From Microbulbifer yueqingensis (GTDB lineage: Bacteria > Pseudomonadota > Gammaproteobacteria > Pseudomonadales > Cellvibrionaceae): 64,000 nucleotides of DNA. Made by a program: the position numbers and the translations under genes. Each line of letters starts with the position of its first letter. Position 1 is the stretch's first letter. The notes below the pieces were generated by a model. The model made no database searches. It was not told where the DNA came from and saw only the letters and a program-made list of their open reading frames with translations. Shown piece by piece: positions 47,282 to 56,482 of the stretch. Where the stretch lies: positions 1 through 64,000 of the forward strand of contig NZ_FNFH01000002.1 of the NCBI RefSeq assembly GCF_900100355.1, in the 5' to 3' direction.

Positions 47282-48856
47282 ATGAATGACATACTGATCG
47301 TCGGCGGTGGCCACAACGGCCTGGTGTGCGCCTGTTACCTGGCCAGGGCGGGAAAACAGGTGACGGTTCTGGAACGCCGCGACATCGTCGGCGGCGCGGC
47401 GGTTACCGAAGAGTTCCACCCCGGATTCCGTAACTCCGTGGCCAGCTACACGGTCAGCCTGCTGAACCCCAAAATCATCCGCGACCTGAGCCTGCACGAA
47501 CACGGCCTGCAGGTGAAGCTGCGCCCCCAATCCAACTTCTTCCCACTCTCCGGCAGCGAGAGCCTGTCGTTTTACAAGAGCCCGGAGGATACCCGCGCAG
47601 AGATAGCACGCTTCTCCGCAAAGGATGCGGCCGCCCTGCCGGCGTTCTATGAAATGCTGGAAACCGTCGCCGATGTATTGCGGGAAGAGCTGTTGCGCAC
47701 CCCGCCCAACGTCGGCGGCGGCCTGGTTGACCTGGTGCGCGCCGGCAGCTTCGGGATGCGTGCCAAAAAATTGAGCATGGCGCAGCGGCGCGATGCCCTG
47801 GACCTCTTTACCAAGAGCGCCACCGACGTGCTCGACGCCTGGTTTGAGAATGACCACGTCAAGGCGGCATTCGCATTCGACTCCATAGTCGGTAACTACG
47901 GCGCGCCCAGTACCCCCGGCTCTGCCTATGTGTTGCTGCACCACGTCTTCGGTGAGGTCAACGGAGAGAAAGGCGCCTGGGGCCATGCCGTGGGTGGAAT
48001 GGGAGCCATCACCCAGGCGATGCTGAAAGAGGCCGAGCGCCTTGGCGTCGAGGTGGTTACCGGAGCCGGGGTGGAGGAAGTTATTATCGATGGGGGCCAG
48101 GCAAAGGGCGTGAGGCTGGCCGACGGCGAGGTGCTGCATGCGCACAAAGTGGTTTCCAACGTGGGCCCGAAGCTGCTGTTCGGCAAGCTTGTCGACGAGC
48201 AGCACCTGGAGCCGGAATTCCAGCGCCGGGTTCGGGGCTTCAAGGTGGGCTCCGGCACATTCCGCATGAACGTGGCCCTGTCAGAACTCCCCGACTTCAC
48301 CTGTCGCCCCGGCACGCAGCTACAGCAACACCACCAGGCCGGCATCGTGATCGGCCCCACCATGCAATACCTGGAACAGGCCTACCTGGACGCGAAACAG
48401 TTCGGCTGGTCGAAAAAGCCCATCGTGGAAATGCTGATCCCGTCCACGGTCGACGAAACCCTGGCACCTGCCGGGCAGCACGTGGCCAGCCTCTTCTGCC
48501 AGCAATTTGCACCGGAGCTGCCGGACGGCAAGGGCTGGGACGATTATCGAGAGCAGGCCGCGGACACCATTATCGACACCGTCACAGAATATGCCCCCAA
48601 TTTCCGCGATTCGATCATTGCCCGCCAGATCCACTCACCGCTGGACCTGGAGCGCAAATTCGGCCTGGTGGGCGGGGACATATTCCACGGGGCCCTGGGC
48701 CTCGACCAGCTCTGGTGCAACCGGCCCTTTATGGGTTTCAGTGATTACCGCACGCCGATCAAGGGGCTCTACCTCTGCGGCTCGGGCACGCACCCGGGCG
48801 GCGGCGTGACGGGCGTTCCGGGACACAATGCCGCGCGGGAAATCCTGAAGGATTGA
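47282..48856 (+). CDS. PYROXD2-like FAD-dependent oxidoreductase
   Basis: 524 aa. The dinucleotide-binding motif VGGGHNGLVCACYLARAG (7-24) and the acidic end of beta-2 (VLERRD) bind FAD; GYNGLV-type and the C-terminal YLCGSGTHPGGGVTGVPGHNAA motif place it in the phytoene-desaturase / PYROXD2 family rather than among disulfide reductases. Bacterial substrates of this branch are not known. It stands alone with a distant glutathione transferase downstream. Confidence 0.85.
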   Translation: MNDILIVGGGHNGLVCACYLARAGKQVTVLERRDIVGGAAVTEEFHPGFRNSVASYTVSLLNPKIIRDLSLHEHGLQVKLRPQSNFFPLSGSESLSFYKSPEDTRAEIARFSAKDAAALPAFYEMLETVADVLREELLRTPPNVGGGLVDLVRAGSFGMRAKKLSMAQRRDALDLFTKSATDVLDAWFENDHVKAAFAFDSIVGNYGAPSTPGSAYVLLHHVFGEVNGEKGAWGHAVGGMGAITQAMLKEAERLGVEVVTGAGVEEVIIDGGQAKGVRLADGEVLHAHKVVSNVGPKLLFGKLVDEQHLEPEFQRRVRGFKVGSGTFRMNVALSELPDFTCRPGTQLQQHHQAGIVIGPTMQYLEQAYLDAKQFGWSKKPIVEMLIPSTVDETLAPAGQHVASLFCQQFAPELPDGKGWDDYREQAADTIIDTVTEYAPNFRDSIIARQIHSPLDLERKFGLVGGDIFHGALGLDQLWCNRPFMGFSDYRTPIKGLYLCGSGTHPGGGVTGVPGHNAAREILKD

Positions 48857-49149
48857 CGGCCCTGCCCCATGGACGGGAATGCACGGCCGGTAGCTGCACC
48901 TGAGCCCTAACAACCGGCACTCGGTTCAACCCCTCACCCGCGCCGGCGGCCAGCCGGCGCGCAAAATCTCACATCTATACTCCACCTTCGACTGCAGCGA
49001 CAGGCCGGGGCCACAATATCCTTGCCTGGACCAGATGGCCTGTCCCGGGGATGCGACAGAACGACTCGGACGCCGGTCCTGGCCATGAAAATGAGGCCCG
49101 GCAGGGAACATGCCTGCCCCACGGGGGTGGCAGTCCGGAGGAACTAACA
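48857..49149. other. Intergenic region upstream of the GST gene
   Basis: 293 bp. A longer in-frame reading of the GST gene extends into it, but its composition and lack of homology speak against coding. No regulatory site is evident. Confidence 0.4.
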
Positions 49150-49923
49150 GTGCGTCTCACTCTTTATACGTGGCAATATTGCCCCTTCGCCCAACGCTCG
49201 CGCATCGCCCTGGCGGTCAAGGGCGTCGAGCATGACACCTACGAACTCGATATCACCAGGAAACCCTACCCCGACTGGTTCATGGAACTGTCACCCAACG
49301 GCAAGGTGCCCACCCTGGTCCACGACGGGCGCCCGCTGTATGAGAGCCAGGTGATTTCCGAGTATATCGACGAGGTGTTCGAGGGTCCGCGGCTTTTGCC
49401 GGAGGACCCTTACCACCGGGCAATATCCCGGCTGCTGATTACCTACGGCGAGGACAACTTTATCCCCGTGCTCTACCGCCTGCTGCGCAGCCAGGAGGAG
49501 TCCAGGGATGAGGAACTGAAAGAGGAAGCGCTGGAATACTGGCGCTGGTTCAACGAGCGCCTGCGGGAGTTCGGCTCTGACAGCGGCCTGCTGTTCGACG
49601 AGCCGACGCTCGCCGACTACAGTTTCGGGCCCTTCTTCCAGCGCTGGAAACTGGTGGAGTATTACCGGTACTTCGAAGTACCGCAAACCGAGGAGTACGC
49701 GCGGGTCCGGTCGTGGCGTGAGGCTGCAGAAGCGCTGAAGGTAGTCCGCGATACCGCGCCGCCAAGCGAGGAATTGATCAAGGTCTACGCCGATTATGCG
49801 CGCGACTACGATAACGCCAGGATCCCCCCGGGCCGTGATATCAGCTCCTTTGATACCGAGGCCTGGCCGGTGGAGGACCGTCCCCTGCCCCCGAGGGGGC
49901 TGCGCCTGGATAGGGACGACTGA
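49150..49923 (+). CDS. Glutathione S-transferase family protein
   Basis: 257 aa from a GTG with GGAGG 8 nt upstream. Thioredoxin-like domain with CPF (Cys11-Phe13 in YCPFAQR), which is the omega/zeta-like active site, NGKVPTLV near residue 51 and ESQVISEYIDE near residue 64, followed by an all-helical C-terminal domain and a 40-residue tail. Cys-type GSTs act as thiol transferases or dehalogenase-like enzymes; the substrate is unknown. Confidence 0.88.
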   Translation: MRLTLYTWQYCPFAQRSRIALAVKGVEHDTYELDITRKPYPDWFMELSPNGKVPTLVHDGRPLYESQVISEYIDEVFEGPRLLPEDPYHRAISRLLITYGEDNFIPVLYRLLRSQEESRDEELKEEALEYWRWFNERLREFGSDSGLLFDEPTLADYSFGPFFQRWKLVEYYRYFEVPQTEEYARVRSWREAAEALKVVRDTAPPSEELIKVYADYARDYDNARIPPGRDISSFDTEAWPVEDRPLPPRGLRLDRDD

Positions 49924-49966
49924 CGACGCAGCCAGGCCCCTGCGCCCGCGGGCAATAAAGGGAGGC

Positions 49967-51166
49967 TCAGGCCCTTACCGCCTGTACTTCCGGCCGCCGC
50001 AGGGTGGTCAACGACAGCAGCAGGGCAAGTACCCCGCAGATGGCGATGCTCGCAGCCAGTGCCAGCGGCCTGCCGTCGAACACCAGGCTGACCAGCACGA
50101 TCGCCACCGCCCCCAGCAGCATCTGCATGGCGCCGCCCAACGCGGCAGCGGTGCCTGCGATGGGGCCGTGATCATCGAGCGACAGTACCATGGAGGTGGG
50201 CACCACCAGGCCCAGGCAGGTATTACCGGCAAGCAGCATACCCACCAGCAATGGGAAACTGTCGAAGCCCGCACCTACCAGGCTCACCATTACCAGGGAG
50301 GCCGCGGCAAAACCCGCTACCGCGACCCTTACCACCGCCTGGGCGCCGTATCGCTCTCCCAGGGTGGCCGCAAACTGGCTCGAGGTGAAGAAGCCCAGTG
50401 CATTGAGGGCAAAGGCCAGGCTGAACTGGGTCGGGGACAGGCCGTAATACCCGGTGTAAAGGAACGAAGACGTGGAGATAAAAATAAAGAAACTCGACAT
50501 GCCCAGCCCGCCGATCAGCGTCAGGCCCATATAAGTGCGATCGCGCAACAGGACGCGGAAGGCCTCCAGCATCGCCCCCAGCCGGAATGGCACGCGGTAT
50601 TCCTCGTGCATCGTTTCCTCCAGGCCCCAGCGTGTCAGGGCCAGGCTGGCCAGTGCCGCCCCGGCGACGGCGACAAATACCGACTGCCAGCCCAGTGACG
50701 CGATTACCGCACTACCGGCCAGCGGTGCCAGCATCGGCGAAATGGAGATGACCAGCATGACTGTGGTCATCAGGCGGGTGCCCTCATTACCGGTGTAGCG
50801 GTCCCGGATAATCGCCCGCGGAATCGACATCACCGCCGCCGCCCCCACGCCCTGCAGGAAACGCAACCCGATCAGCCACTCGATACTCGTGGCCAGGGCA
50901 CAGCCGAGTGATGCCAGCATGAACAGCAGCAACCCGAAATACAGCGGTGGCTTGCGCCCGAACATGTCCGAGGCCGGCCCGTAGAACAGCTGGCTGACCC
51001 CGAACGCCACGAAAAATGACATCAGCGTGTACTGCACAGCCTCCACCGGCGCCCCGAGGCTGGCAGCGATTTCGGGCAGTGCGGGCAGGTACATGTCAAT
51101 CGAGAAGGGACCGACACAGCTGAGCAGCCCGAGGATCAGGGCCATCTTGATAAAACCGGGTTTCAT
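49967..51166 (-). CDS. Bcr/CflA family multidrug efflux MFS transporter
   Basis: 399 aa from the ATG at 51166; GGGAG is just 3 nt upstream. Twelve TM helices; SIDMYLPALPEIA (22-34), the MFS motif-A stretch GPASDMFGRKPPLY near residue 64 and GVGAAAVMSIPRAIIRDR are Bcr/CflA signatures. A proton-driven exporter of drugs such as bicyclomycin or chloramphenicol, substrates here unknown. Convergent with the GST gene and adjacent to the K+ channel gene. Confidence 0.92.
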   Translation of the reverse strand: MKPGFIKMALILGLLSCVGPFSIDMYLPALPEIAASLGAPVEAVQYTLMSFFVAFGVSQLFYGPASDMFGRKPPLYFGLLLFMLASLGCALATSIEWLIGLRFLQGVGAAAVMSIPRAIIRDRYTGNEGTRLMTTVMLVISISPMLAPLAGSAVIASLGWQSVFVAVAGAALASLALTRWGLEETMHEEYRVPFRLGAMLEAFRVLLRDRTYMGLTLIGGLGMSSFFIFISTSSFLYTGYYGLSPTQFSLAFALNALGFFTSSQFAATLGERYGAQAVVRVAVAGFAAASLVMVSLVGAGFDSFPLLVGMLLAGNTCLGLVVPTSMVLSLDDHGPIAGTAAALGGAMQMLLGAVAIVLVSLVFDGRPLALAASIAICGVLALLLSLTTLRRPEVQAVRA

Positions 51167-51254
51167 AAACTCCCTGGTACTCGAATGACCCGCAGGCCCT
51201 TGGTAAATATGCGCACTGGTGCCGTTCGGGGCCGCGAGCTGGCGTCCTGTCCCG

Positions 51255-51695
51255 TCAGGGCTTTTGCTCCAGATCAAATACCCAGTACTTCTCCATTTTC
51301 AGGAACATGAACGAAGCCGTCCAGGTAATCATCATCAGTCCGGTCAGCGCCTCGAGACCGGCGGTAAAGCGCAGGTGGCCCAGCGGCTCGATGTCACCGA
51401 AGCCCAGCGATGTGTAGGTGGTAAACGAGAAATAGGCACAATCGATCAGGCTACCGTCGAAGTTGCCCTGCAGCATACCGAAATAGTCCGAACGGACCAT
51501 ATAGAAATAGCCCAGGGCAAACAGCCAGATCTCCACCACATGTGCGAGCAGGGCGCCAAACACACCGATCAGGATCGCCGGGTTGCGATGCAGCTTGACT
51601 CGCTTGCCAAGCCTGAACAGCCCGTTGAGGGCCTCGTGGTGAATGACCACCGCCGCGGCCACCAGAAACGAGTTGATCAGGAAGGCCAACAGCAT
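51255..51695 (-). CDS. Two-TM potassium-channel-like protein
   Basis: 146 aa. A first helix (about residues 2-18), a second (about 40-65), a pore loop and a last helix (112-133), with the selectivity-filter sequence TSLGFGD at 95-101 (T-x-G-F-G-D). This is the Ion_trans_2 pore module without a regulatory RCK domain. The filter G-F-G is compatible with K+ selectivity. One base separates its ATG from the tadA stop, so it is probably cotranscribed with tadA. Confidence 0.85.
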   Translation of the reverse strand: MLLAFLINSFLVAAAVVIHHEALNGLFRLGKRVKLHRNPAILIGVFGALLAHVVEIWLFALGYFYMVRSDYFGMLQGNFDGSLIDCAYFSFTTYTSLGFGDIEPLGHLRFTAGLEALTGLMMITWTASFMFLKMEKYWVFDLEQKP

Positions 51696-51696
51696 G

Positions 51697-52152
51697 TCAG
51701 CGCCTGCCGCGGAAGAATTCTTGTACCAGCCCGCTGGCCTCTTCGGCCATCACCCCCCCCTCCACAGCGATACGATGGTTGAAGAAGTCTGCCTCTGACA
51801 GCTGTAACTGGCTCTCGATAACCCCGGCGCGGGGCTCGCGGGCGCCGTAAACGAGCCGCGCGACCCGGGCGTGCATCATGGTCCCGAAACACATGGTGCA
51901 GGGCTCGATGGTGACATAGAGGGTGGTTCCGGGTAGCCGGTAGTTCTGTTCTTTCTCCGCCGCCCGCCGCAGTGCTACGACCTCGGCATGGGCGCTGGGG
52001 TCACAATTGCCGATGGGCCGGTTACTGCCCTCGCCGATCACCTGCCCCTCCCGCACCAGCACTGCCCCTACCGGCACCTCGCCGCGCTCTGCGGCGATGC
52101 GGGCCAGCTCCAGGGCCTGGCGCATGAATGTGTAATCCCTTGGCGTTGCCAT
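51697..52152 (-). CDS. tadA: tRNA-specific adenosine deaminase TadA
   Basis: 151 aa from the ATG at 52152 (GGGAG upstream); longer readings have no homology. Converts A34 to inosine in tRNA-Arg(ACG). Zinc deaminase motifs: HAE (55-57, His55 zinc, Glu57 proton shuttle) and PCTMC (84-88, Cys85 and Cys88). The C-terminal DFFNHRIAVEGG helps RNA binding. Essential in most bacteria. Confidence 0.96.
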   Translation of the reverse strand: MATPRDYTFMRQALELARIAAERGEVPVGAVLVREGQVIGEGSNRPIGNCDPSAHAEVVALRRAAEKEQNYRLPGTTLYVTIEPCTMCFGTMMHARVARLVYGAREPRAGVIESQLQLSEADFFNHRIAVEGGVMAEEASGLVQEFFRGRR

Positions 52153-52174
52153 AGTCTCCCTTACAACTTCAGGT

Positions 52175-52978
52175 TCAGGCCCGGCAGACCAGCCGGCGCA
52201 GTACAAAATCCGCCTCGAGCTCCAGCCGCTCGCGCCGTTCCAGCTCCTCGCGGGCGCCGCTGTCCCCCTTCCAGGCAAAGGGAGTCATGGCCAGGAAGTC
52301 CGACACCGCCCCCTGCCCCTCGAGCGCGAAACGGAAGCTGCAGCGCATGTCCACCTCCGGCGCAAATCCCTCGACCGGCCTGGGCGGCGCATGCTCGCGG
52401 GGCTCCGCATAGAGCGCGCGCTTGAGCGACCACAGGTGGGCGGGACCGGGCGCCACGTCAAGCAATGTGCCGCCGGGGTTCAGGACCCGCTGCAGCTCAC
52501 TGTCGGCGGCGGGTGCAAATACCCTCAGCAGGTGATCGACGCTGTCTGTCGCCACCGGGATGGCATAACTGCTGGCCACCACATACTGGGTGCCGGGGGC
52601 GTTTTTTGCAGCCAGCCGTATACCGGCCTTGGAGATATCGATACCGCCCAGCGCGTCGGCAGGCCAGCCCGAACGTTGCAACTGGCGCGTATAAAACCCC
52701 TCGCCACAACCGATATCCAGCAGCTGGCGGCCGCTGACATAGGGCAACAGGGCTGTTATGGCGTCGGCCAGCGGGCGGTAGTACCCCGCCTCCAGCAAGC
52801 GGTGGCGCGCGCGCAGCATCTCGGCCGAATCGCCAGGTTCGCGGCTGCGCTTGCGATTTGCCGGCAGCAGGTTGACGTACCCCTCGCGGGCGCAATCGAA
52901 ACTGTGGCCATTGTCGCAGCGCCAGGCTCCGCGCTCACTTTCAACCGCCAACTGGCATACGGGACACAACCAGATCAT
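52175..52978 (-). CDS. rlmA: 23S rRNA (guanine-N1)-methyltransferase RlmA-type
   Basis: 267 aa. N-terminal zinc finger (Cys5, Cys8, Cys21, His25) followed by YVNLLPANRKRSREPGDSAEM and the SAM-binding LLDIGCGEG (86-94), which together mark RlmA/RrmA enzymes that methylate G745 or G748 of 23S rRNA. The E. coli protein confers sensitivity changes to viomycin-type drugs. Its ATG overlaps the GMC oxidoreductase stop by 4 bp. Confidence 0.92.
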   Translation of the reverse strand: MIWLCPVCQLAVESERGAWRCDNGHSFDCAREGYVNLLPANRKRSREPGDSAEMLRARHRLLEAGYYRPLADAITALLPYVSGRQLLDIGCGEGFYTRQLQRSGWPADALGGIDISKAGIRLAAKNAPGTQYVVASSYAIPVATDSVDHLLRVFAPAADSELQRVLNPGGTLLDVAPGPAHLWSLKRALYAEPREHAPPRPVEGFAPEVDMRCSFRFALEGQGAVSDFLAMTPFAWKGDSGAREELERRERLELEADFVLRRLVCRA

Positions 52979-54606
52979 TCTCTCTCTGCCACCTCGGCCG
53001 GGCGCGCCTTCGCAGGCTCTTTCTCCAGGATCATGTCCGCCGCTTTTTCCGCGATCGCAATAACCGGGGCGTTGGTATTGCCACTTACCAGCGTCGGCAT
53101 GATCGATGCGTCAACCACGCGCAATCCCCCCACACCGCGGACCCGCAGTTCGCTGTCCACGACGGCCAGCTCGTCGGCGCCCATTTTACAGGTGCCGACG
53201 GGGTGATAAATACTCTCGGCCCTTTCGCGGATGAATGACTCGATCCGGGGGCGATCGGTCAGGCACTCCTGTGGGCTCCACCAGCGCTTGTGGTAACGCT
53301 TGAGATCCGCCTGCCCGAGAATATCCCGCGCCATCTCGAAGCCCTCCACCAGCACCTGCATGTCCTCAGGTTCACTGAGGTAATTCGGCTCGATGCGGGG
53401 CAGCGCGCCGGGATCCGCGCTGGCGAGGGAGATTCGCCCGCGGCTCCGGGGCCGCAGCGCGCAGGCGTGCAGTGAATAGCCATAGCCACCGGGCTTCCGC
53501 AGGCCGTGGTCGAACAGGGGCGCGGCGCAGAAATGGAACTGTACGTCCGGCTCGCCAGCCGCGAGGCTGGAACTCGCAAACCCGCCGGCCTCGGCCACAT
53601 TACTGGTCAGCGGCCCGCGGTTGAGCAGCCACATCTCCGGCAGGCGCAGCGATGTTTTCAGCAGCGGCCAGAGGGAATTGGAGAAAGTCACCGGGGCGTT
53701 GGCCTCCACCACCTGGGTTACGTCAAGGTGATCCTGAAGGTTGTGGCCTACGCCGGGGAGGTGGGCCTGGGGCACAATGCCCAGCCTGCCCAATTCCACC
53801 TCATCGCCTATTCCCGAGAGCAACAGCAACTGCGGCGACTGGATGGCTCCGGCGCTGAGTATCACCTCGCGGTTGGCGATGATGCGCTTGCCATTCAGTA
53901 ACTCGACGCCGATGACCCTGTCGCCATGGAACAGCAGGCGTGCCACTTGGCTGCCGGTGAACACGTCCAGGTTCGGCCGGTTTATTACCGGGTGCAGGTA
54001 AGCCGCCGCCGACGAGCAACGCCGGCCGCGACGCTGGGTTACCTGGTAGAAACCCACGCCGCTCTGCTGGCTGCCGTTGAAATCGTTGTTGAGCCGGTGG
54101 CCGGCCTTCTGCGCCGCCCGCAGGAAGGCGCGGCCCGCCTCGCTTTTCCATTTCAGGTCCGAGACCGCCAGTGGCCCATAGCCACTGTGATGGGCATCGC
54201 TGCCACGTTCGTTGCCCTCGGCCATCAGGAAATAAGGCAGCATGTCGCGCCAGCCCCATCCCGGGTTGCCAGCCGCTTCCCAGGCATCGTAATCCGCGCC
54301 GTTACCGCGAATGTAGATCATTGCGTTGATGGCGCTGCTCCCCCCCAGGGTTCTGCCACGCGGCCACAATAGCCGGCGCTCGTTCAGGTGCGGCTGTGGC
54401 TCGGTGTGGTGATGCAGGTTGTAGCGCCGGCCCGGCACCAGGTAGCTGATGCCGGCCGGCATGCTGATCAGCATGCTGCGGTCGCGGCGGCCGGCCTCGA
54501 GGAGACAGACCCGGTTCTGCTCGTCGGCGCTTAGGCGGTTGGCCAGCACGCAGCCGGCAGAGCCGGCACCGACAATCACGTAATCGAAGACCATCTGGCG
54601 GGGCAT
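52975..54606 (-). CDS. GMC-family FAD oxidoreductase (choline/alcohol dehydrogenase type)
   Basis: 543 aa. FAD motif VGAGSAGCVLANRLS (12-26), GMC signature 1 (WPRGRTLGGSSAINAMIYIRG), signature 2 (ILSAGAIQSPQLLLLSGIG) and the active-site His region YHPVGTCKMG near 488 with NTNAPVIAIAEKAAD. It is closest in pattern to BetA/AlkJ membrane-linked alcohol dehydrogenases; betB or betI are not beside it, so choline as substrate is unproven. First gene of a run rlmA-tadA-channel. Confidence 0.9.
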   Translation of the reverse strand: MPRQMVFDYVIVGAGSAGCVLANRLSADEQNRVCLLEAGRRDRSMLISMPAGISYLVPGRRYNLHHHTEPQPHLNERRLLWPRGRTLGGSSAINAMIYIRGNGADYDAWEAAGNPGWGWRDMLPYFLMAEGNERGSDAHHSGYGPLAVSDLKWKSEAGRAFLRAAQKAGHRLNNDFNGSQQSGVGFYQVTQRRGRRCSSAAAYLHPVINRPNLDVFTGSQVARLLFHGDRVIGVELLNGKRIIANREVILSAGAIQSPQLLLLSGIGDEVELGRLGIVPQAHLPGVGHNLQDHLDVTQVVEANAPVTFSNSLWPLLKTSLRLPEMWLLNRGPLTSNVAEAGGFASSSLAAGEPDVQFHFCAAPLFDHGLRKPGGYGYSLHACALRPRSRGRISLASADPGALPRIEPNYLSEPEDMQVLVEGFEMARDILGQADLKRYHKRWWSPQECLTDRPRIESFIRERAESIYHPVGTCKMGADELAVVDSELRVRGVGGLRVVDASIMPTLVSGNTNAPVIAIAEKAADMILEKEPAKARPAEVAERE

Positions 54607-55384
54607 CTTGGTTTTACTCTCTTATTCCCTTATTCCGTCCACGGTACACTTGGCGTGCGTCTTCTCCAAGGTGAATAAAAGCCCGGCCATGACTGATTCC
54701 GAATTCAGCGAAAGAAAAATCTGGCAAGTTGGGAAGGCAACACCGGCGCCAGGACCCGGCCCATAGGCGAGGGCACCATCGCCAGCCGCAGGCTGGGCAC
54801 CGATGGGGCAATTGTAGCCCCGCTGCTGGAAGGGCGGCCGCATCGGCTATTCGGTGCAGGTGGGGGATGGCTACTCAGCGGCAACTCCGACGACTGAGAA
54901 ATTTTCAATCCCGGCCAACCTTGCCCATTTCCCCGTGGGGGGCTCCCCCCTTCCCTCCCTCAGCCTGAGGCTGCTTCCCTGCTTGCTATCCCCGGGATCA
55001 AAAACAAGGCGAAAGACAGCGTTGTCAGCACCCCGCTATCTGATTGGAACTTGAGGTCGGACCACGGGGCGATGACTTTAGCGTCTGGCAGCAGTGTTAA
55101 CTAGATCATGTTTTTATAAAAACGAGGGGTCCGCCATATTGCGGCCATAAAAAAACTTTGACGCACCGCTCCGCACCGCCGGGCAAGGCTGGTCAACAAT
55201 CAGCGATGTAAGTACTGGTGCGGCCTGCAGCGAAGAGTGACTGCAGCACCCGCTGAGTCCACATTTACTGGTTGCAACGACGGGCGAGCCTGTGAGATAC
55301 AACGTGTTGAATTGGGTGAGCCATAATAAAAACAGCGGTTCTAAGTCACCGCAAAGGAAAACAGACACCCTCGGGGTAGATCCA
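54607..55384. other. 778-bp region without a convincing gene
   Basis: Short frames on both strands lack start signals and homology. Its middle (55070-55150) is AT-rich with TTTTTATAAAAA (55111-55122) and a run of A near 55147, which could be a promoter or transcription end for the 55385 gene. A GC-rich hairpin is absent. Nothing else is recognised. Confidence 0.5.
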
Positions 55385-55867
55385 ATGGAACTCTGCAGTA
55401 CTCGTTTCCGTACCTCCAGGCACCGCTCGGTGGTGCTCTGCCTGTTTCTGCTTCCTGCTGCCAGCCTCGCCGACGACCTCTTCATCCCGGATTCCAGTAA
55501 CGCACTGAACCTGCAGGCTGACAACGCGTTTTTCGTCGACAGTGCCTTCGCCCTGGACAATACGTCCCTCTACCAGGCTGCCGACAATCTCCGCAACAAC
55601 TCCATGAGCAACGTGCAGCGCCAGCTGAATTACCAGTGGCTGCAGACCCATACGCATCCGGACAAGTTCAAGCCCACCATGGGCGGCCGCGCGCTCAACC
55701 AGATCCTGAAAATGGGCTGGGACACCTATCGCGAGCAGAACAAGCGCAACTCGAGCAACCCCCTGCTGCGCTACTCGACCGGGCACGGTAGGATCGGCAA
55801 GGCGATGGACTATGACGTCCGCCTGTCCGACGACAAGTTCAAGGTGAGTTTCGAGTACGAGTTCTGA
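55385..55867 (+). CDS. Secreted protein of unknown function
   Basis: 160 aa from the ATG at 55385. A signal peptide (VVLCLFLLPAASLADDL, cleavage about residue 29) precedes a mature domain with DDLFIPDSSNALNLQADN, an Asn/Gln-rich helical middle (DNLRNNSMSNVQRQLNYQWLQTH) and a C-terminal strand ending YEF-like VSFEYEF, as in outer-membrane or surface beta proteins. I do not recognise the family. It stands alone, 71 bp before an RDD gene. Confidence 0.65.
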   Translation: MELCSTRFRTSRHRSVVLCLFLLPAASLADDLFIPDSSNALNLQADNAFFVDSAFALDNTSLYQAADNLRNNSMSNVQRQLNYQWLQTHTHPDKFKPTMGGRALNQILKMGWDTYREQNKRNSSNPLLRYSTGHGRIGKAMDYDVRLSDDKFKVSFEYEF

Positions 55868-55938
55868 GACAAACCCGGACCCCACCGGAAGCGACAGTTT
55901 GTTAGAATCTCCGCCAGTTCAACCTGGCGGAGCCTGCC

Positions 55939-56430
55939 GTGACAACCCCAAGACAACCCGCAACGTTCAGTGACCTACCCCTGGCTGGCGTGGGCCGGCG
56001 CCTCGCAGCCCTGCTCTACGATTTCCTGATCGTACTCGGCCTGCTGATGGTGTATGGCTTTCTGGCGCTCCTGGTGGCATCCGCAGTGGTCGGCCTGAAC
56101 TGCGAACCGCAGGCGCTGGATTACACGCCATGCGTGGGTGGCCCACTTTACCAGCTGGGCGCAGTGACGGTGATTGCGGCCTATTTCATCTGGTCCTGGC
56201 GCGCGGCGGGCCAGACCATCGGCATGCGCGCATGGCGCCTGTTACTGGCCACGCCGGATGGCGTCCAGCTCAGCTGGCGCCAGTGTGCACTGCGCGCCCT
56301 GGTAGCGCCCCTGTCCCTGGGCTGCCTGGGGGCGGGCTTCTTCTGGGCCTGGACCCGGGCGGACGGCGCCAGCTGGCACGACCTGGCGTCAGGCAGCCAG
56401 GTCCGTGTGCTTCCCAAAAAGAAAAAATAA
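55939..56430 (+). CDS. RDD family membrane protein
   Basis: 163 aa from a GTG with GGAG 7 nt upstream. N-terminal RR(L)AALLYDF (Arg-Asp motif) opens helix 1; two further helices and GQTIGMRAWRLLL precede a lysine-rich tail (PKKKK). RDD proteins are small inner-membrane proteins of unclear role, some linked to Na+/H+ exchange. Stands upstream of the convergent lptG. Confidence 0.85.
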   Translation: MTTPRQPATFSDLPLAGVGRRLAALLYDFLIVLGLLMVYGFLALLVASAVVGLNCEPQALDYTPCVGGPLYQLGAVTVIAAYFIWSWRAAGQTIGMRAWRLLLATPDGVQLSWRQCALRALVAPLSLGCLGAGFFWAWTRADGASWHDLASGSQVRVLPKKKK

Positions 56431-56482
56431 GAACGGTTCCCCCCGATGCAGGACGCGGCGGGAACACCTGGCGGTCAATCCG

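Noticed and set aside
52975..54606. Naming the GMC oxidoreductase betA
   Set aside because: No betB, betI or choline transporter is nearby and the GMC family covers many alcohols, so only the family is stated.
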